Shown here: piece by piece, positions 17,296 through 26,402 of the stretch
How positions within the stretch are numbered: position 1 is the first letter of the stretch
Layout: every line of letters starts with the position of its first letter
From: Allomuricauda sp. M10
GTDB lineage: Bacteria > Bacteroidota > Bacteroidia > Flavobacteriales > Flavobacteriaceae
Direction of reading: 5' to 3'
NCBI RefSeq assembly: GCF_020782875.1
Contig: NZ_JAJGBN010000002.1
Coordinates: 620,001-684,000 of the forward strand
Length of the DNA: 64,000 nt
Notes under the pieces: generated by a model
What the model saw: only the letters and a program-made list of their open reading frames with translations
The model's database searches: none
Told to the model about the DNA's origin: nothing
Position numbers and translations under genes: made by a program

Positions 17296-18945
17296 ATGAA
17301 CCGCACATATTATAAACTGACATTCTTTTCCCTCTCCGCCGCCCTCATTTTGATGGGTTGCGGTTCCACTGCCTTGGTTTCAACCCCTGTTGAAAACATT
17401 GATTCCATTCCGCTAAAAGTTTCAGAACTTACCGAGGCACAGGAAAAAAACTGGGGACATTTAGACCTTGTACAAGACACCATTCCCGGAATGAGCGTGG
17501 ATAAGGCCTATGATGAAATCATCAAAAACAAAAAAGGAAAAACTGTGGTGGTAGCCGTTTTAGATTCTGGGATGGACCTGAACCACGAAGATCTTAAAAA
17601 TGTCCTTTGGACCAATACCGATGAAATTCCGAACAACGGAAAAGACGATGATGGCAATGGGTATGTAGATGACATCCACGGGTATAACTTTTTGGGTGAT
17701 GCCTATAACGAACAGTTGGAATATGTGCGCATGCTGCGCTTGAACATCGGCGATGCTGCCGACAGGGCAAAGGCCCGTTTGTTGCTTGATGAGGAATACC
17801 CAAAAGCACTTCAGAACAAACAACAGTACGAACAAATCTTTCAGGTGGTGAAAGCCTCGGATAAAACGGTTAAGGAAGAACTGGGTAAAGAAACTTATAC
17901 CAAAGAGGACTTGTTGTCCATTCAACCTAAAACCCCTCAAATGGAGCAAAGTGTAGCCGTGTTAACGCAAATGTTCACCTATGGTGACAGCATTGCCGAG
18001 GTGTTGGCCGAGCTTGAGGAAGGCATCACCTACTTCACCGATCAGGTAAACTATAACCTCAACAAAGACTTTGATGGTCGTGCCCCAGTAGGTGACAATG
18101 GCTACGATATTGCCGATGTGCCTTACGGAAACGGAAACCCAAAAAACCAAGTGGTGACCGAAAGTCACGGTACCCACGTTGCTGGAATTATCGCTGCGCA
18201 ACGTAACAATGGCATTGGTATCAACGGTGTAGCCAACAACGTAGAACTCATGAGCATTCGCGCGGTTCCAAATGGGGATGAGTACGATAAAGATATAGCC
18301 ATGGGCATTCGCTATGCCGTGGACAATGGTGCTTCCATTATCAACTGTAGTTTTGGAAAGGCCTTTTCCCCAGAAGCACAATGGGTGTATGATGCCATTA
18401 AGTATGCAGAATCCAAGGATGTACTAATCGTGCATGCCGCCGGAAACGATGGAGAAGACCTTGATGATCCTGAAAATCCAAATTATCCTAACGACCACAG
18501 ATTCGGGAATTCCGAATACGTGAGCAACGTGATTACCGTTGGCGCTTTAACCAGCAGTTATGGTTCCGATATGGTGGCCACATTTTCCAATTATGGCCAT
18601 GCCAATGTAGATGTGTTCGCCCCTGGTGACAAGATCTATTCCACCATGCCAAGCAATGATTATGAATTTCAAGGCGGAACTTCCATGGCAGCTCCTGCTG
18701 TTGCCGGGGTTGCGGCCTTGATCCGTTCCTTTTATCCAAACTTGACAGCCCCTCAGGTAAAAAGCATCATCATGCAATCGGGCCTTAAGACCAAAACCTC
18801 CGTCATTTTGGCTGGGGACCAGTCCAATGCAGCGGCTTTTGACAAAATTTCAAAGTCAGGTAAAATGGTCAATGCCTACAATGCCTTAATTTTGGCAAAC
18901 AACATATCCAAAGGAAAAACAACCTTGGAAAGTAACTCAAAATAA
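17296..18945 (+). CDS. S8 family serine protease, lipoprotein
   Basis: A 549-residue subtilisin-like protease. It has a lipoprotein signal with the lipobox LMGC (C22). The catalytic triad is D90 (VVAVLDSGMDL), H291 (ESHGTHVAGI) and S463 (GGTSMAAPAVAG), with the oxyanion Asn in AAGNDGEDLDDP. About 200 residues separate Asp and His, far more than in subtilisin (about 30), and this insert is largely helical and charged. The protein is probably tethered to the periplasmic or outer-membrane face. It lies two bases before the M1 aminopeptidase gene, so the two are likely co-expressed in protein turnover. Confidence 0.93.
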   Translation: MNRTYYKLTFFSLSAALILMGCGSTALVSTPVENIDSIPLKVSELTEAQEKNWGHLDLVQDTIPGMSVDKAYDEIIKNKKGKTVVVAVLDSGMDLNHEDLKNVLWTNTDEIPNNGKDDDGNGYVDDIHGYNFLGDAYNEQLEYVRMLRLNIGDAADRAKARLLLDEEYPKALQNKQQYEQIFQVVKASDKTVKEELGKETYTKEDLLSIQPKTPQMEQSVAVLTQMFTYGDSIAEVLAELEEGITYFTDQVNYNLNKDFDGRAPVGDNGYDIADVPYGNGNPKNQVVTESHGTHVAGIIAAQRNNGIGINGVANNVELMSIRAVPNGDEYDKDIAMGIRYAVDNGASIINCSFGKAFSPEAQWVYDAIKYAESKDVLIVHAAGNDGEDLDDPENPNYPNDHRFGNSEYVSNVITVGALTSSYGSDMVATFSNYGHANVDVFAPGDKIYSTMPSNDYEFQGGTSMAAPAVAGVAALIRSFYPNLTAPQVKSIIMQSGLKTKTSVILAGDQSNAAAFDKISKSGKMVNAYNALILANNISKGKTTLESNSK

Positions 18946-18947
18946 TT

Positions 18948-20798
18948 ATGAAGCGATTATCATTGTTCTTTTTTGCGGCCTTAACGGGAGTCTCGCTCCT
19001 CTCGGCACAAGACCCTTGCTACTGGCAACAACACGTGGACTACACCATGGATGTGAACATGGATGTGAAAACCTTCCAGTACACAGGTACCCAAAAATTG
19101 GTCTACACCAACAACTCTCCAGATGCCTTGGGCCGCGTATTTTATCATTTGTACTATAACGCTTTCCAACCCGGGAGCGAAATGGATATTAGGCTACAGA
19201 ACATCAAGGATCCCGATAAAAGGATGATGGATGGCGACAAGAGCAGGATCGCCGCCCTTTCTGAAAGTGAAATGGGTTATCTCCATACCGAATCGCTTAC
19301 CCAGGACGGGCAACCGGTAACTTTTAAGGAAGAAGGAACCATCCTGGTGGTGGATTTGGCCAAGCCGATTCCCGCAGGAGGAAAGACAACTTTGGAAATG
19401 ACCTTCAAGGGGCAGGTTCCCCTTCAGATCAGAAGATCCGGAAGAAACAGTAGAGAAGGTGTAGCCTTGTCCATGAGCCAATGGTACCCCAAACTTTCCG
19501 AATACGATTTCGAAGGTTGGCACCCCAATCCCTACATCGCCCGTGAATTCCACGGCGTTTGGGGTAATTTTGATGTGAAGCTTACCTTGGACAAAACATA
19601 TACGGTTGGTGGATCGGGCTATTTGCAAAATCCACAGGAAATCGGTCATGGGTATGAGGCTCCAGGAACCACTGTTAAAACCAAGGGCAAAACCTTGACC
19701 TGGCATTTTGTGGCCCCCAATGTACACGACTTTATGTGGGCCGCCGATCCTGATTATATTCACGATACCTTGGCAATGGAAGATGGACCTACCCTTCATT
19801 TCCTATACAAGAACAATCCTGACTTTATCGAAAATTGGAAAAAATTCCAGCCCAAAACGGCTGAAGCCATGCGTTTCTTTAGCAAGAATGTTGGGAAATA
19901 TCCGTACGAGCAGTATTCTGTGATCCAGGGAGGTGACGGTGGAATGGAATATGCCATGAGTACCTTGGTGACCGGTGGACGTGAATATAACGGCTTGGTA
20001 GGAGTTATGGTGCACGAAATGGCGCACTCCTGGTTTCAACATGTTTTGGCGACCAATGAATCCGAGCACGCTTGGATGGACGAAGGCTTTACTTCCTTCA
20101 TCAGCAATTTGTGTATGAACGAAATCATGGACCAGAATAAGCAAAATCCATTTGAGGGCTCCTATAAGGGGTATTACGCCTTGGTCAATTCCGGATTGGA
20201 AATGCCACAGACCACACATGCCGATCGTTATACCACCAACTTTGCCTACAGTATAGCCGCGTATAGCAAGGGTTCCGTGTTTCTTTCCCAACTCGGATAT
20301 GTAATCGGACAGGATAAGTTGATGGAGACCATCCATAAATATTTTGAAGATTTCAAATTCAAGCACCCAACACCGAACGATATCAAAAGAACGGCCGAAA
20401 AAGTATCGGGCATGGAACTGAACTGGTACTTGACCGATTGGACCATGACCACCAATACCATCGATTACGGTATTAAAAGTGTTGAGGCAGATGGTCAAAA
20501 AACCAAAGTTTCCTTGGAGCGCATCGGAGAAATGCCCATGCCTTTGGATATTTTGGTAGTTGGCGAAGATGGCACCCAAGAAACCTATTACATTCCGTTG
20601 CGTATGATGTTCGGACAAAAGGACAACCCTTATCCAGCTCTTAAAAGGACCGTTTTGGATAACTGGGCCTGGGCCTACCCAACATACGAATTCACATTGG
20701 ATATGCCTTTGGAAAAAGTAAAGGCCATTATGATCGACCCATCGCAACTGATGGCCGATGTAAATGGAGAAAACAATGTTTACCAAGCCAATCCGTAA
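18948..20798 (+). CDS. M1 family metallopeptidase
   Basis: A 616-residue zinc aminopeptidase-like protein with a signal peptide (MKRLSLFFFAALTGVSLLS). The HExxH motif is HEMAHSW with H356, E357 and H360, and the third ligand E379 lies in MDEGFTSF, at the exact HEx2Hx18E spacing. The exopeptidase motif is GGMEYAMST. The N-terminal domain (about 25-230) is the beta-saddle of M1 enzymes. Secretion plus the neighbouring lipoprotein protease points to periplasmic or surface peptide degradation. A strong terminator follows at 20824. Confidence 0.94.
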   Translation: MKRLSLFFFAALTGVSLLSAQDPCYWQQHVDYTMDVNMDVKTFQYTGTQKLVYTNNSPDALGRVFYHLYYNAFQPGSEMDIRLQNIKDPDKRMMDGDKSRIAALSESEMGYLHTESLTQDGQPVTFKEEGTILVVDLAKPIPAGGKTTLEMTFKGQVPLQIRRSGRNSREGVALSMSQWYPKLSEYDFEGWHPNPYIAREFHGVWGNFDVKLTLDKTYTVGGSGYLQNPQEIGHGYEAPGTTVKTKGKTLTWHFVAPNVHDFMWAADPDYIHDTLAMEDGPTLHFLYKNNPDFIENWKKFQPKTAEAMRFFSKNVGKYPYEQYSVIQGGDGGMEYAMSTLVTGGREYNGLVGVMVHEMAHSWFQHVLATNESEHAWMDEGFTSFISNLCMNEIMDQNKQNPFEGSYKGYYALVNSGLEMPQTTHADRYTTNFAYSIAAYSKGSVFLSQLGYVIGQDKLMETIHKYFEDFKFKHPTPNDIKRTAEKVSGMELNWYLTDWTMTTNTIDYGIKSVEADGQKTKVSLERIGEMPMPLDILVVGEDGTQETYYIPLRMMFGQKDNPYPALKRTVLDNWAWAYPTYEFTLDMPLEKVKAIMIDPSQLMADVNGENNVYQANP

Positions 20799-20823
20799 TC
20801 GGATTTTCAACAAAAAATGATTC

Positions 20824-20856
20824 AAGGGCGGGCCGAATGGCCCGCCCTTCGCTTTT
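20824..20856 (+). terminator. rho-independent terminator after the M1 peptidase
   Basis: AAGGGCGGGCC (20824-20834) and GGCCCGCCCTT (20839-20849) form a perfect 11-bp stem with GAAT loop, then CGCTTTT. Confidence 0.9.
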
Positions 20857-20979
20857 AAAAAATTTTTGAATTGCGTTACTTTTTCAAGTGAAATCCTCCG
20901 ATTGGGCAATCTCACATCAAAATATAAATTGAGTAACTTGGTGCAGTAAAAAGTACGCCCGTTGCATAAAGGCTTTCCT

Positions 20980-21363
20980 ATGTCCACATTTCCAAAAATT
21001 GAAAAGCTGAAGAGCAAAAAAACAATAGAGGCACTTTTTGCCGAAGGAAAGAACCTTCGCGAATTTCCCATAAAGCTCATCTACCTGAAAACCGCTTTTG
21101 AGGATGGTGCCCATTTTAAAGTGGGGGTGGTAGCGCCAAAAAAAAAGTTCAAAAAAGCGGTGGACAGAAATCTCATCAAACGGCTACTGCGCGAATCCTA
21201 TCGGCTCAATAAGTCCCTTATTTTTAACAACATTGAAGGAAACTATGCGTTCTTATTTTTATACCTTGGTCATAAGGCGCCCTCTTTTGATGAGGTACAT
21301 ATCGCCATGAAAAAATTGTTGGAAGACTTCCTTAAAAAAGAATGTGATGAAAATGTCGGTTAA
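20980..21363 (+). CDS. rnpA: ribonuclease P protein component
   Basis: A 127-residue protein of the RnpA family, the protein cofactor that helps RNase P RNA cut pre-tRNA 5' leaders. The family signature is visible as KVGVVAPKKKFKKAVDRN followed by LIKRLLRESYRLN, the RNR-type basic helix that contacts RNA. I place the start at the ATG at 20980 (MSTFPKIEKL), since the longer frame begins with a TTG at 20962 and adds six residues unlike the family. rpmH and dnaA, the usual neighbours outside Bacteroidota, are absent. The next gene overlaps its 3' end. Confidence 0.95.
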   Translation: MSTFPKIEKLKSKKTIEALFAEGKNLREFPIKLIYLKTAFEDGAHFKVGVVAPKKKFKKAVDRNLIKRLLRESYRLNKSLIFNNIEGNYAFLFLYLGHKAPSFDEVHIAMKKLLEDFLKKECDENVG

Positions 21364-22972
21364 GAAAAAAATATGGGTCCCCATTTTGGCAGTTGCCCTC
21401 TTGGTGACGGCCAGTAGTTTTAAAAGTGATTTTTTTGAAATCGCCAAGCAGATAGAAATCTTCACCACCTTGTTCAAAGAGTTGAACATGAATTATGTAG
21501 ATGAAACCAACCCGGGCGAGCTGATGGATTCCGCCATTAAAAATATGTTGGACGAGCTCGACCCCTATACCCGCTTTTTGAACGAGCAGGATGTGGAAGC
21601 CTATAAAATCAATAATGCCGGGGAATATTCCGGAATCGGAGCCCTGGTGCGCTCCTATGAAAGCAAATTGGTGGTTGTGGAACCTTACAAAGGTTACGCG
21701 GCAGATAAGGCCGGCCTTAAGGCCGGTGACGAAATCATCAAAATTGGGGAGACCAAAGTGGCCGACTTTGACGACAACGCCAGCGAACTACTGAAAGGTG
21801 CCAACAACACATCCGTGGAAGTGACATTTGTTCGCCAAGGCCAGACCAAGACCGCTACCATCACCCGCGAAGGTGTGGAAGTGGATGCCGTTCCATTTTA
21901 TGATATGATCGATACTAAAACGGGTTACATCGTGCTTTCCCGATTCAATGAAAAGGCTTCGGGCCAGACCAAATCCGCCATTCAGGATCTAAAAGGCAGG
22001 GGTGCGGAACGTTTGGTTCTGGATCTACGTGGAAATCCAGGAGGATTGCTTTCAGAAGCCATCAACGTAACCAATTTGTTCGTTCCGAAAGGAGAATTGA
22101 TCGTGACCACCAAATCCAAGGTGAAAAAATTCAACCAAGAATACCGTACTCGCAACCAGCCCGAAGATGAAAACATTCCTTTGGTGGTTTTGGTGGATGG
22201 TAAAAGTGCCTCGGCCAGCGAAATTGTTTCCGGCGGACTACAAGATTTGGATCGAGCCGTGGTTATCGGGGCCAGAAGTTTTGGAAAGGGTTTGGTACAA
22301 AGACCGCTTAAACTCACCTATGGCACCCAGTTGAAGGTGACCATTTCCCGATACTACACCCCATCTGGCAGATGCATTCAAGCGTTGGATTATTGGCACA
22401 GGGATGCCGAGGGCAACGCCGTGAGAAATACCGATTTTAAGGAATACACCACCAAAAACGGCCGCAAGGTTTGGGACGGCGGTGGCGTAATGCCGGATGT
22501 GGCCATCAAATCGCTCAAGACCAATTCATTGATTGATGCTCTTCAGGACAATAATGTGGTCTTCGATTTTGCCACGAACTATTTTTACGATCATTCCTTT
22601 GCCAACATGGATGATTTTACTTTTTCCGATGCGGATTACAATGCCTTTAAAAAGTATGTACAGGAACAGAATTTTACTTTTCAGACCAAAACGGAAGAGC
22701 TGTTGGAGCAATCCATAAATGCGGACGATTCCCTTTTGGGTGCGGAGGTGCAGGAAAAATATAAGGATTTGCTTTTGGCCGTGAACCGGGGTAAGATTTC
22801 CGCCTTGGACTCCTATAAAAATGAGATTAAAAAGCTGTTGGAAGACGAAATCATTACCCGCTACTTCTACCGTGAAGGCCTTTACCAATACTTTTTGGAC
22901 CATGACGATGCCATTCTGACCGCCAAAGAATTGTTGGCCGACAACTCAAAATATGCCAGTATTTTGAAATAG
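21347..22972 (+). CDS. S41 family C-terminal processing peptidase (CtpA-like)
   Basis: A 541-residue tail-specific protease. An N-terminal signal anchor (KKIWVPILAVALLVTASSF) is followed by a PDZ domain (about 85-165, GYAADKAGLKAGDEIIKIG) and the S41 core with the Ser in VDGKSASASEIVSGG and the Lys in ARSFGKGLVQ, the Ser-Lys dyad of this family. A C-terminal helical region follows. It acts on the periplasmic side and trims or degrades envelope proteins. Its start overlaps rnpA by 17 bases, so translation is coupled. The ATG at 21347 or 21353 may be used. Confidence 0.95.
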   Translation: MKMSVKKKIWVPILAVALLVTASSFKSDFFEIAKQIEIFTTLFKELNMNYVDETNPGELMDSAIKNMLDELDPYTRFLNEQDVEAYKINNAGEYSGIGALVRSYESKLVVVEPYKGYAADKAGLKAGDEIIKIGETKVADFDDNASELLKGANNTSVEVTFVRQGQTKTATITREGVEVDAVPFYDMIDTKTGYIVLSRFNEKASGQTKSAIQDLKGRGAERLVLDLRGNPGGLLSEAINVTNLFVPKGELIVTTKSKVKKFNQEYRTRNQPEDENIPLVVLVDGKSASASEIVSGGLQDLDRAVVIGARSFGKGLVQRPLKLTYGTQLKVTISRYYTPSGRCIQALDYWHRDAEGNAVRNTDFKEYTTKNGRKVWDGGGVMPDVAIKSLKTNSLIDALQDNNVVFDFATNYFYDHSFANMDDFTFSDADYNAFKKYVQEQNFTFQTKTEELLEQSINADDSLLGAEVQEKYKDLLLAVNRGKISALDSYKNEIKKLLEDEIITRYFYREGLYQYFLDHDDAILTAKELLADNSKYASILK

Positions 22973-23049
22973 GGTTGGCTGTTGAAAAGTGGTGTTCAAA
23001 AGCAAACTATTTTCGTTTTACATTCAATCAACTGGGCAAGAACCAATCG

Positions 23050-23505
23050 ATGATAACCGAAAGAGATAAAATCAGTAGGGTTTTTAACATTTTCCATGAT
23101 GGTACTATCTGTGGTTATGAAGAAATATTAAATGGGCTCAGAATTAAAATCGACTGCTACTATCTTTCGTCAAGATTAAATCCTGAATTTGATAGTTTTT
23201 TTATAGATATAATAGATCAATCAAAATTTGAATTCATACCATGGTCTCCAAAGGAGTATTCGCGGAAAAGAATATCTGATTTAAAAATAATCCGTAGATG
23301 GGAGTTCAATATTTTCAGGTGTAAAATAGAAAATGCCGGTTACCAAATTGATGTTGAAATAGAAAATGCTAAAACGGCCATGATTGGTGGTAGTTTTAAT
23401 TTTGAATGTAATGGTATTCGAATTTATGATCAATCAAAGTCAGAATTGACATTTAAGGAATTGTCTAATTTAAGTGATAATTATTGGGCTCAGTTTAATG
23501 CTTAA
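23050..23505 (+). CDS. hypothetical protein, unknown function
   Basis: About 151 residues from the ATG at 23050 (MITERDKISRVFNIFHDGTI). A longer frame with TTG at 22975 is less likely. I do not recognise the family. The body is beta-rich with alternating strands (GLRIKIDCYYL, FFIDIIDQSKFEFIPW, YQIDVEIENAK) and no signal peptide or membrane segment, which would suit a small immunity-type or ligand-binding protein (weak inference). The gene is visibly more A/T-rich than rnpA and ctpA before it, and it begins an accessory stretch of unknown genes, so recent acquisition is plausible. Confidence 0.6.
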   Translation: MITERDKISRVFNIFHDGTICGYEEILNGLRIKIDCYYLSSRLNPEFDSFFIDIIDQSKFEFIPWSPKEYSRKRISDLKIIRRWEFNIFRCKIENAGYQIDVEIENAKTAMIGGSFNFECNGIRIYDQSKSELTFKELSNLSDNYWAQFNA

Positions 23506-23544
23506 ATTAAACAAGCAATTTTATGGAAGGTCAACAATTTGAAA

Positions 23545-23997
23545 ATGAGTAGAGTAAAATCCTTTTTATCTGGATTGGATGACTATGAATTAGCCTATTT
23601 TGCCAGATTCAAGCTTCTGACCTATATGAAGGCCACTCAATCGGAAATCAAGGAGTATTTGATTGAAAGAAACTTGAACGAATCCAAAATTGACCGTTTA
23701 ATTTCGGAAAATCCAAAATCTAAATTGAACGATGAACGTGAAAGGTGTCCTAGGTGTTATTCGGACAAAATCCGAAAGGATCAAGTGGAGTGGACCAACA
23801 CCAGTGGCGGATTTGGAATAGAAGACGAAGTTGCCACGTGGGATGGATTGGGGGGCCGCGCAACATATAAAAATGAAGTAATATGCAATGTTTGTGGGTT
23901 TTGGCTTGAAGACCCCAATCAAGAAAAACCCCTGCCAACATCCAAAAAGGTACTCAATGTGATTTGGGACATTTTATTGGGGGCTCTGCGGCGTTGA
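23545..23997 (+). CDS. hypothetical protein with a zinc-ribbon-like Cys pair motif
   Basis: A protein of 150 residues starting at the ATG 23545 (MSRVKSFLSGLDDYELAYFA). The N-terminal 60 residues are helical. Residues about 72-120 hold CPRCYSDK and, 45 residues later, CNVCGFWLED, two CxxC knuckles that would bind one zinc ion. The C-terminus is a short hydrophobic helix (VLNVIWDILLGALRR), perhaps membrane-associated. The family is not recognised by me. It lies 39 bp after the previous unknown gene in the same orientation. Confidence 0.65.
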   Translation: MSRVKSFLSGLDDYELAYFARFKLLTYMKATQSEIKEYLIERNLNESKIDRLISENPKSKLNDERERCPRCYSDKIRKDQVEWTNTSGGFGIEDEVATWDGLGGRATYKNEVICNVCGFWLEDPNQEKPLPTSKKVLNVIWDILLGALRR

Positions 23998-24135
23998 TTG
24001 ATTTCGAAGTAAACCATTTACAATTAATTTTTCCAAAACAAACCATACGGCCCTTTGGTCAATCCATATTCCGCAACGGTCAAGTGTTGGGCCTTTCAAC
24101 CATTTTAGGGCCTTATTTTAACGGAAAACTTCTAC

Positions 24136-25110
24136 ATGACCTACACCCTTGTCACCCTCTTTTTGGTTGGCACCACACTCCTTTTCTGGCTGTATAAAAT
24201 GATGTGCAACTGCTTTTGTCGGTCCTTTTGCGCGTGGAAAGACCAAAAAAGCGGCTCCCTGATCACCAAAGAAGCGACCATTTTGTCTATCAAAACCATA
24301 AAAGAAGGAAGAAAACCACTGTTGGAACTGTTGGTGGTCTTTGAAAACCTTTCCGGATTTCCCATTCACCGAAACGTTCGTGTTTGGGACAGCAAACCCT
24401 TTTTGAGCCGGTTCCAAACCGATGACAAAATTTCCATTGCGTTGAACAAATCAAGAAGGCCCAAAGACCCTGTCTACCTAGCTGTTGGAACTTGTGACGT
24501 TTCTCTTTTTTTGCTGTTGGCATGTAGCATAAAAATCATGGTTTATGTAACCGGATGTTATCTTTTGGTGGGGGAAGCGCTGAACCGCATTTGGGACGCT
24601 CCCGACCGTTTTGAATGTGCTTTCAGTACTTCGGAAATCCCAGAAATTTTTATGATCTTACTTGCGGTGGTCCTACTGCTGCACTTTTTGCTCAAAAAAA
24701 TCGGTTGGATGGAAACAGGACTTACCCGCTCCCAAAAGTGGGACTTATTGTATTACGGTAAAGGTACCTCTGCCACCATAAAAGAATGTAAGGATACCGG
24801 CACCAAAATCCGTGGTGGGCATGTGCTTCACGTAACCTATGTGTTTGAAGATGAAAGAGGTCACCTTTTTGAAGGGTCGGACAAAAAAATAGTAGGTGCC
24901 CTGGAAAAAATTTCGCTAACGGAAATGGACCGCCTTGAAATCATGTATTTACCAAACAATCCTTTCGTTTCCAAATTGACCGAAAACCTGGAAACCCCGG
25001 ACATGTCCAAATTCATCAGCGCTCTTTTTCTAGTAGTGGTATTTGTATTCTCCGCTGTGGTGATTGGGTTGTTTTCCCATGTGGTTTTTGCCCCAACGGC
25101 CGTCCCATAA
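24136..25110 (+). CDS. membrane protein of unknown function, DUF3592-like repeats
   Basis: A 324-residue protein with hydrophobic segments at about 3-25, 121-148, 168-190 and 293-318. Between them are two soluble beta-rich repeats that look related: ATILSIKTIKEGRKPLLELLVVFEN...FPIHRNV and ATIKECKDTGTKIRGGHVLHVTYVFED...HLFEGSD. This alternation resembles DUF3592-type proteins, so I regard it as two copies of such a domain (inference). The role is unknown. It is in the same orientation as the methyltransferase that begins 50 bp downstream and may belong to the same accessory block. Confidence 0.7.
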   Translation: MTYTLVTLFLVGTTLLFWLYKMMCNCFCRSFCAWKDQKSGSLITKEATILSIKTIKEGRKPLLELLVVFENLSGFPIHRNVRVWDSKPFLSRFQTDDKISIALNKSRRPKDPVYLAVGTCDVSLFLLLACSIKIMVYVTGCYLLVGEALNRIWDAPDRFECAFSTSEIPEIFMILLAVVLLLHFLLKKIGWMETGLTRSQKWDLLYYGKGTSATIKECKDTGTKIRGGHVLHVTYVFEDERGHLFEGSDKKIVGALEKISLTEMDRLEIMYLPNNPFVSKLTENLETPDMSKFISALFLVVVFVFSAVVIGLFSHVVFAPTAVP

Positions 25111-25160
25111 ACGGAATAAATAAGCATCGGTTAAACAAAAGATTAATCCTATTTTTGAGC

Positions 25161-26402
25161 ATGCAAAAACTAAAGGTGTGTGAACTTTTTGCCGGCGTAG
25201 GCGGTTTCCGTTTGGGGCTTGAACATACGGACCACTACAAAGTAGTGTGGAGCAACCAATGGGAGCCCTCCACTAAAACACAACACGCCTCTAAGGTGTA
25301 TGAGGCCCGTTTTGGGTCCGAAAGCCACTCCAACCAAAACATTGAAGAAGTCCCGACTTCCGAAATTCCAGATCACGACCTTTTGGTGGGCGGCTTTCCC
25401 TGCCAGGATTATTCCGTGGCCACCAGCCTTAAAAATTCGAAGGGGCTTTTGGGCAAAAAAGGAGTGCTATGGTGGTCCATTCATCGCATTCTTTCCGAAA
25501 AAAAGAACAAGCCCAAATATCTTTTTTTGGAAAATGTGGACCGCCTTTTAAAATCGCCATCCAACCAACGTGGGCGCGATTTTGCCCTTATGCTCCGTAG
25601 CCTTTCAGATTTGGGCTATGCCGTGGAATGGCGCGTAATCAATGCGGCCGAGTATGGAATGCCTCAGCGCCGAAGGCGCGTTTTTTTTCTGGCGTATCAC
25701 AAGTCTACCCCATTGTTCAAAACCATTCAAAAAACTGGTGCCACAGATTGGCTTTTAACGGATGGAACCATTGCTACCACCTTCCCCGTGGGAGAAACTG
25801 TTGAAAACGTGCAACATTTTGCATTGGATAAAGACCTGGTTTCCATTTCGGAGTATTTTAATGCCAAAAAAGGGTTGTCACCCTTTCAAAATACGGGTAT
25901 GTGCCTTAATGGCAACGTGACCACTTTCAAAACCGCACCTTCTTTTGATGGTCCAAAAACCGTACTTGCTGACATTTTAGAAAAAAAGGCTGTTAATCCA
26001 GATCTCTTCATTGATGATACGGAGCTGGAAAAATGGACGTATTTGAAAGGTGCCAAAAAGGAAATCCGCAAGACCGTTGCTGGTTTTGAATACCATTATA
26101 GTGAGGGAAGCATGGTGTTTCCCGATGCGCTCGATCAACCTTCCAGAACGATCATAACCGGTGAAGGCGGCAAATCGCCTTCAAGGTTTAAACACGTGGT
26201 CCAAACCTCCAAGGGGCTCCGAAGACTATCACCAGTTGAATTGGAACGGTTGAACATGTTTCCGGACAATCACACCCAATTGGAGGGAATCCCAGATGCC
26301 AAACGTGCATTTTTTATGGGAAATGCCTTGGTTGTAGGTATTGTGGAACGGATAGGTTCTACCCTGTTCCGGAAACATTCCAAAATTGAAGAGCCACTTT
26401 AA
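25161..26402 (+). CDS. DNA (cytosine-5) methyltransferase, type II R-M
   Basis: A 413-residue C5 methyltransferase, complete by motif content. Motif I is ELFAGVGGFRLGL (SAM binding), motif IV GGFPCQDYS with catalytic C81, motif VI FLENVDRLL, motif VIII YGMPQRRRRVFF, and motifs IX-X RRLSPVELERLNMFP and FFMGNALV. The stretch between VIII and IX (about 190-335) would be the target recognition domain. The ATG at 25161 is preferred over the TTG two codons earlier. The 3' end overlaps the next gene by 17 bp, and the small PD-(D/E)XK-like protein there is the likely partner endonuclease. The recognition sequence cannot be read from the protein. Confidence 0.95.
   Translation: MQKLKVCELFAGVGGFRLGLEHTDHYKVVWSNQWEPSTKTQHASKVYEARFGSESHSNQNIEEVPTSEIPDHDLLVGGFPCQDYSVATSLKNSKGLLGKKGVLWWSIHRILSEKKNKPKYLFLENVDRLLKSPSNQRGRDFALMLRSLSDLGYAVEWRVINAAEYGMPQRRRRVFFLAYHKSTPLFKTIQKTGATDWLLTDGTIATTFPVGETVENVQHFALDKDLVSISEYFNAKKGLSPFQNTGMCLNGNVTTFKTAPSFDGPKTVLADILEKKAVNPDLFIDDTELEKWTYLKGAKKEIRKTVAGFEYHYSEGSMVFPDALDQPSRTIITGEGGKSPSRFKHVVQTSKGLRRLSPVELERLNMFPDNHTQLEGIPDAKRAFFMGNALVVGIVERIGSTLFRKHSKIEEPL

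Noticed and set aside
19803..21080. Long minus-strand frame of 425 codons across the M1 peptidase and rnpA
   Set aside because: It is antisense to two well supported genes, crosses a perfect terminator, and its translation is rich in Phe, His and Ile without any domain.
24136..24417. Minus-strand frames opposite the DUF3592-like membrane protein
   Set aside because: No start signal or domain; they mirror the codon use of the real plus-strand gene.
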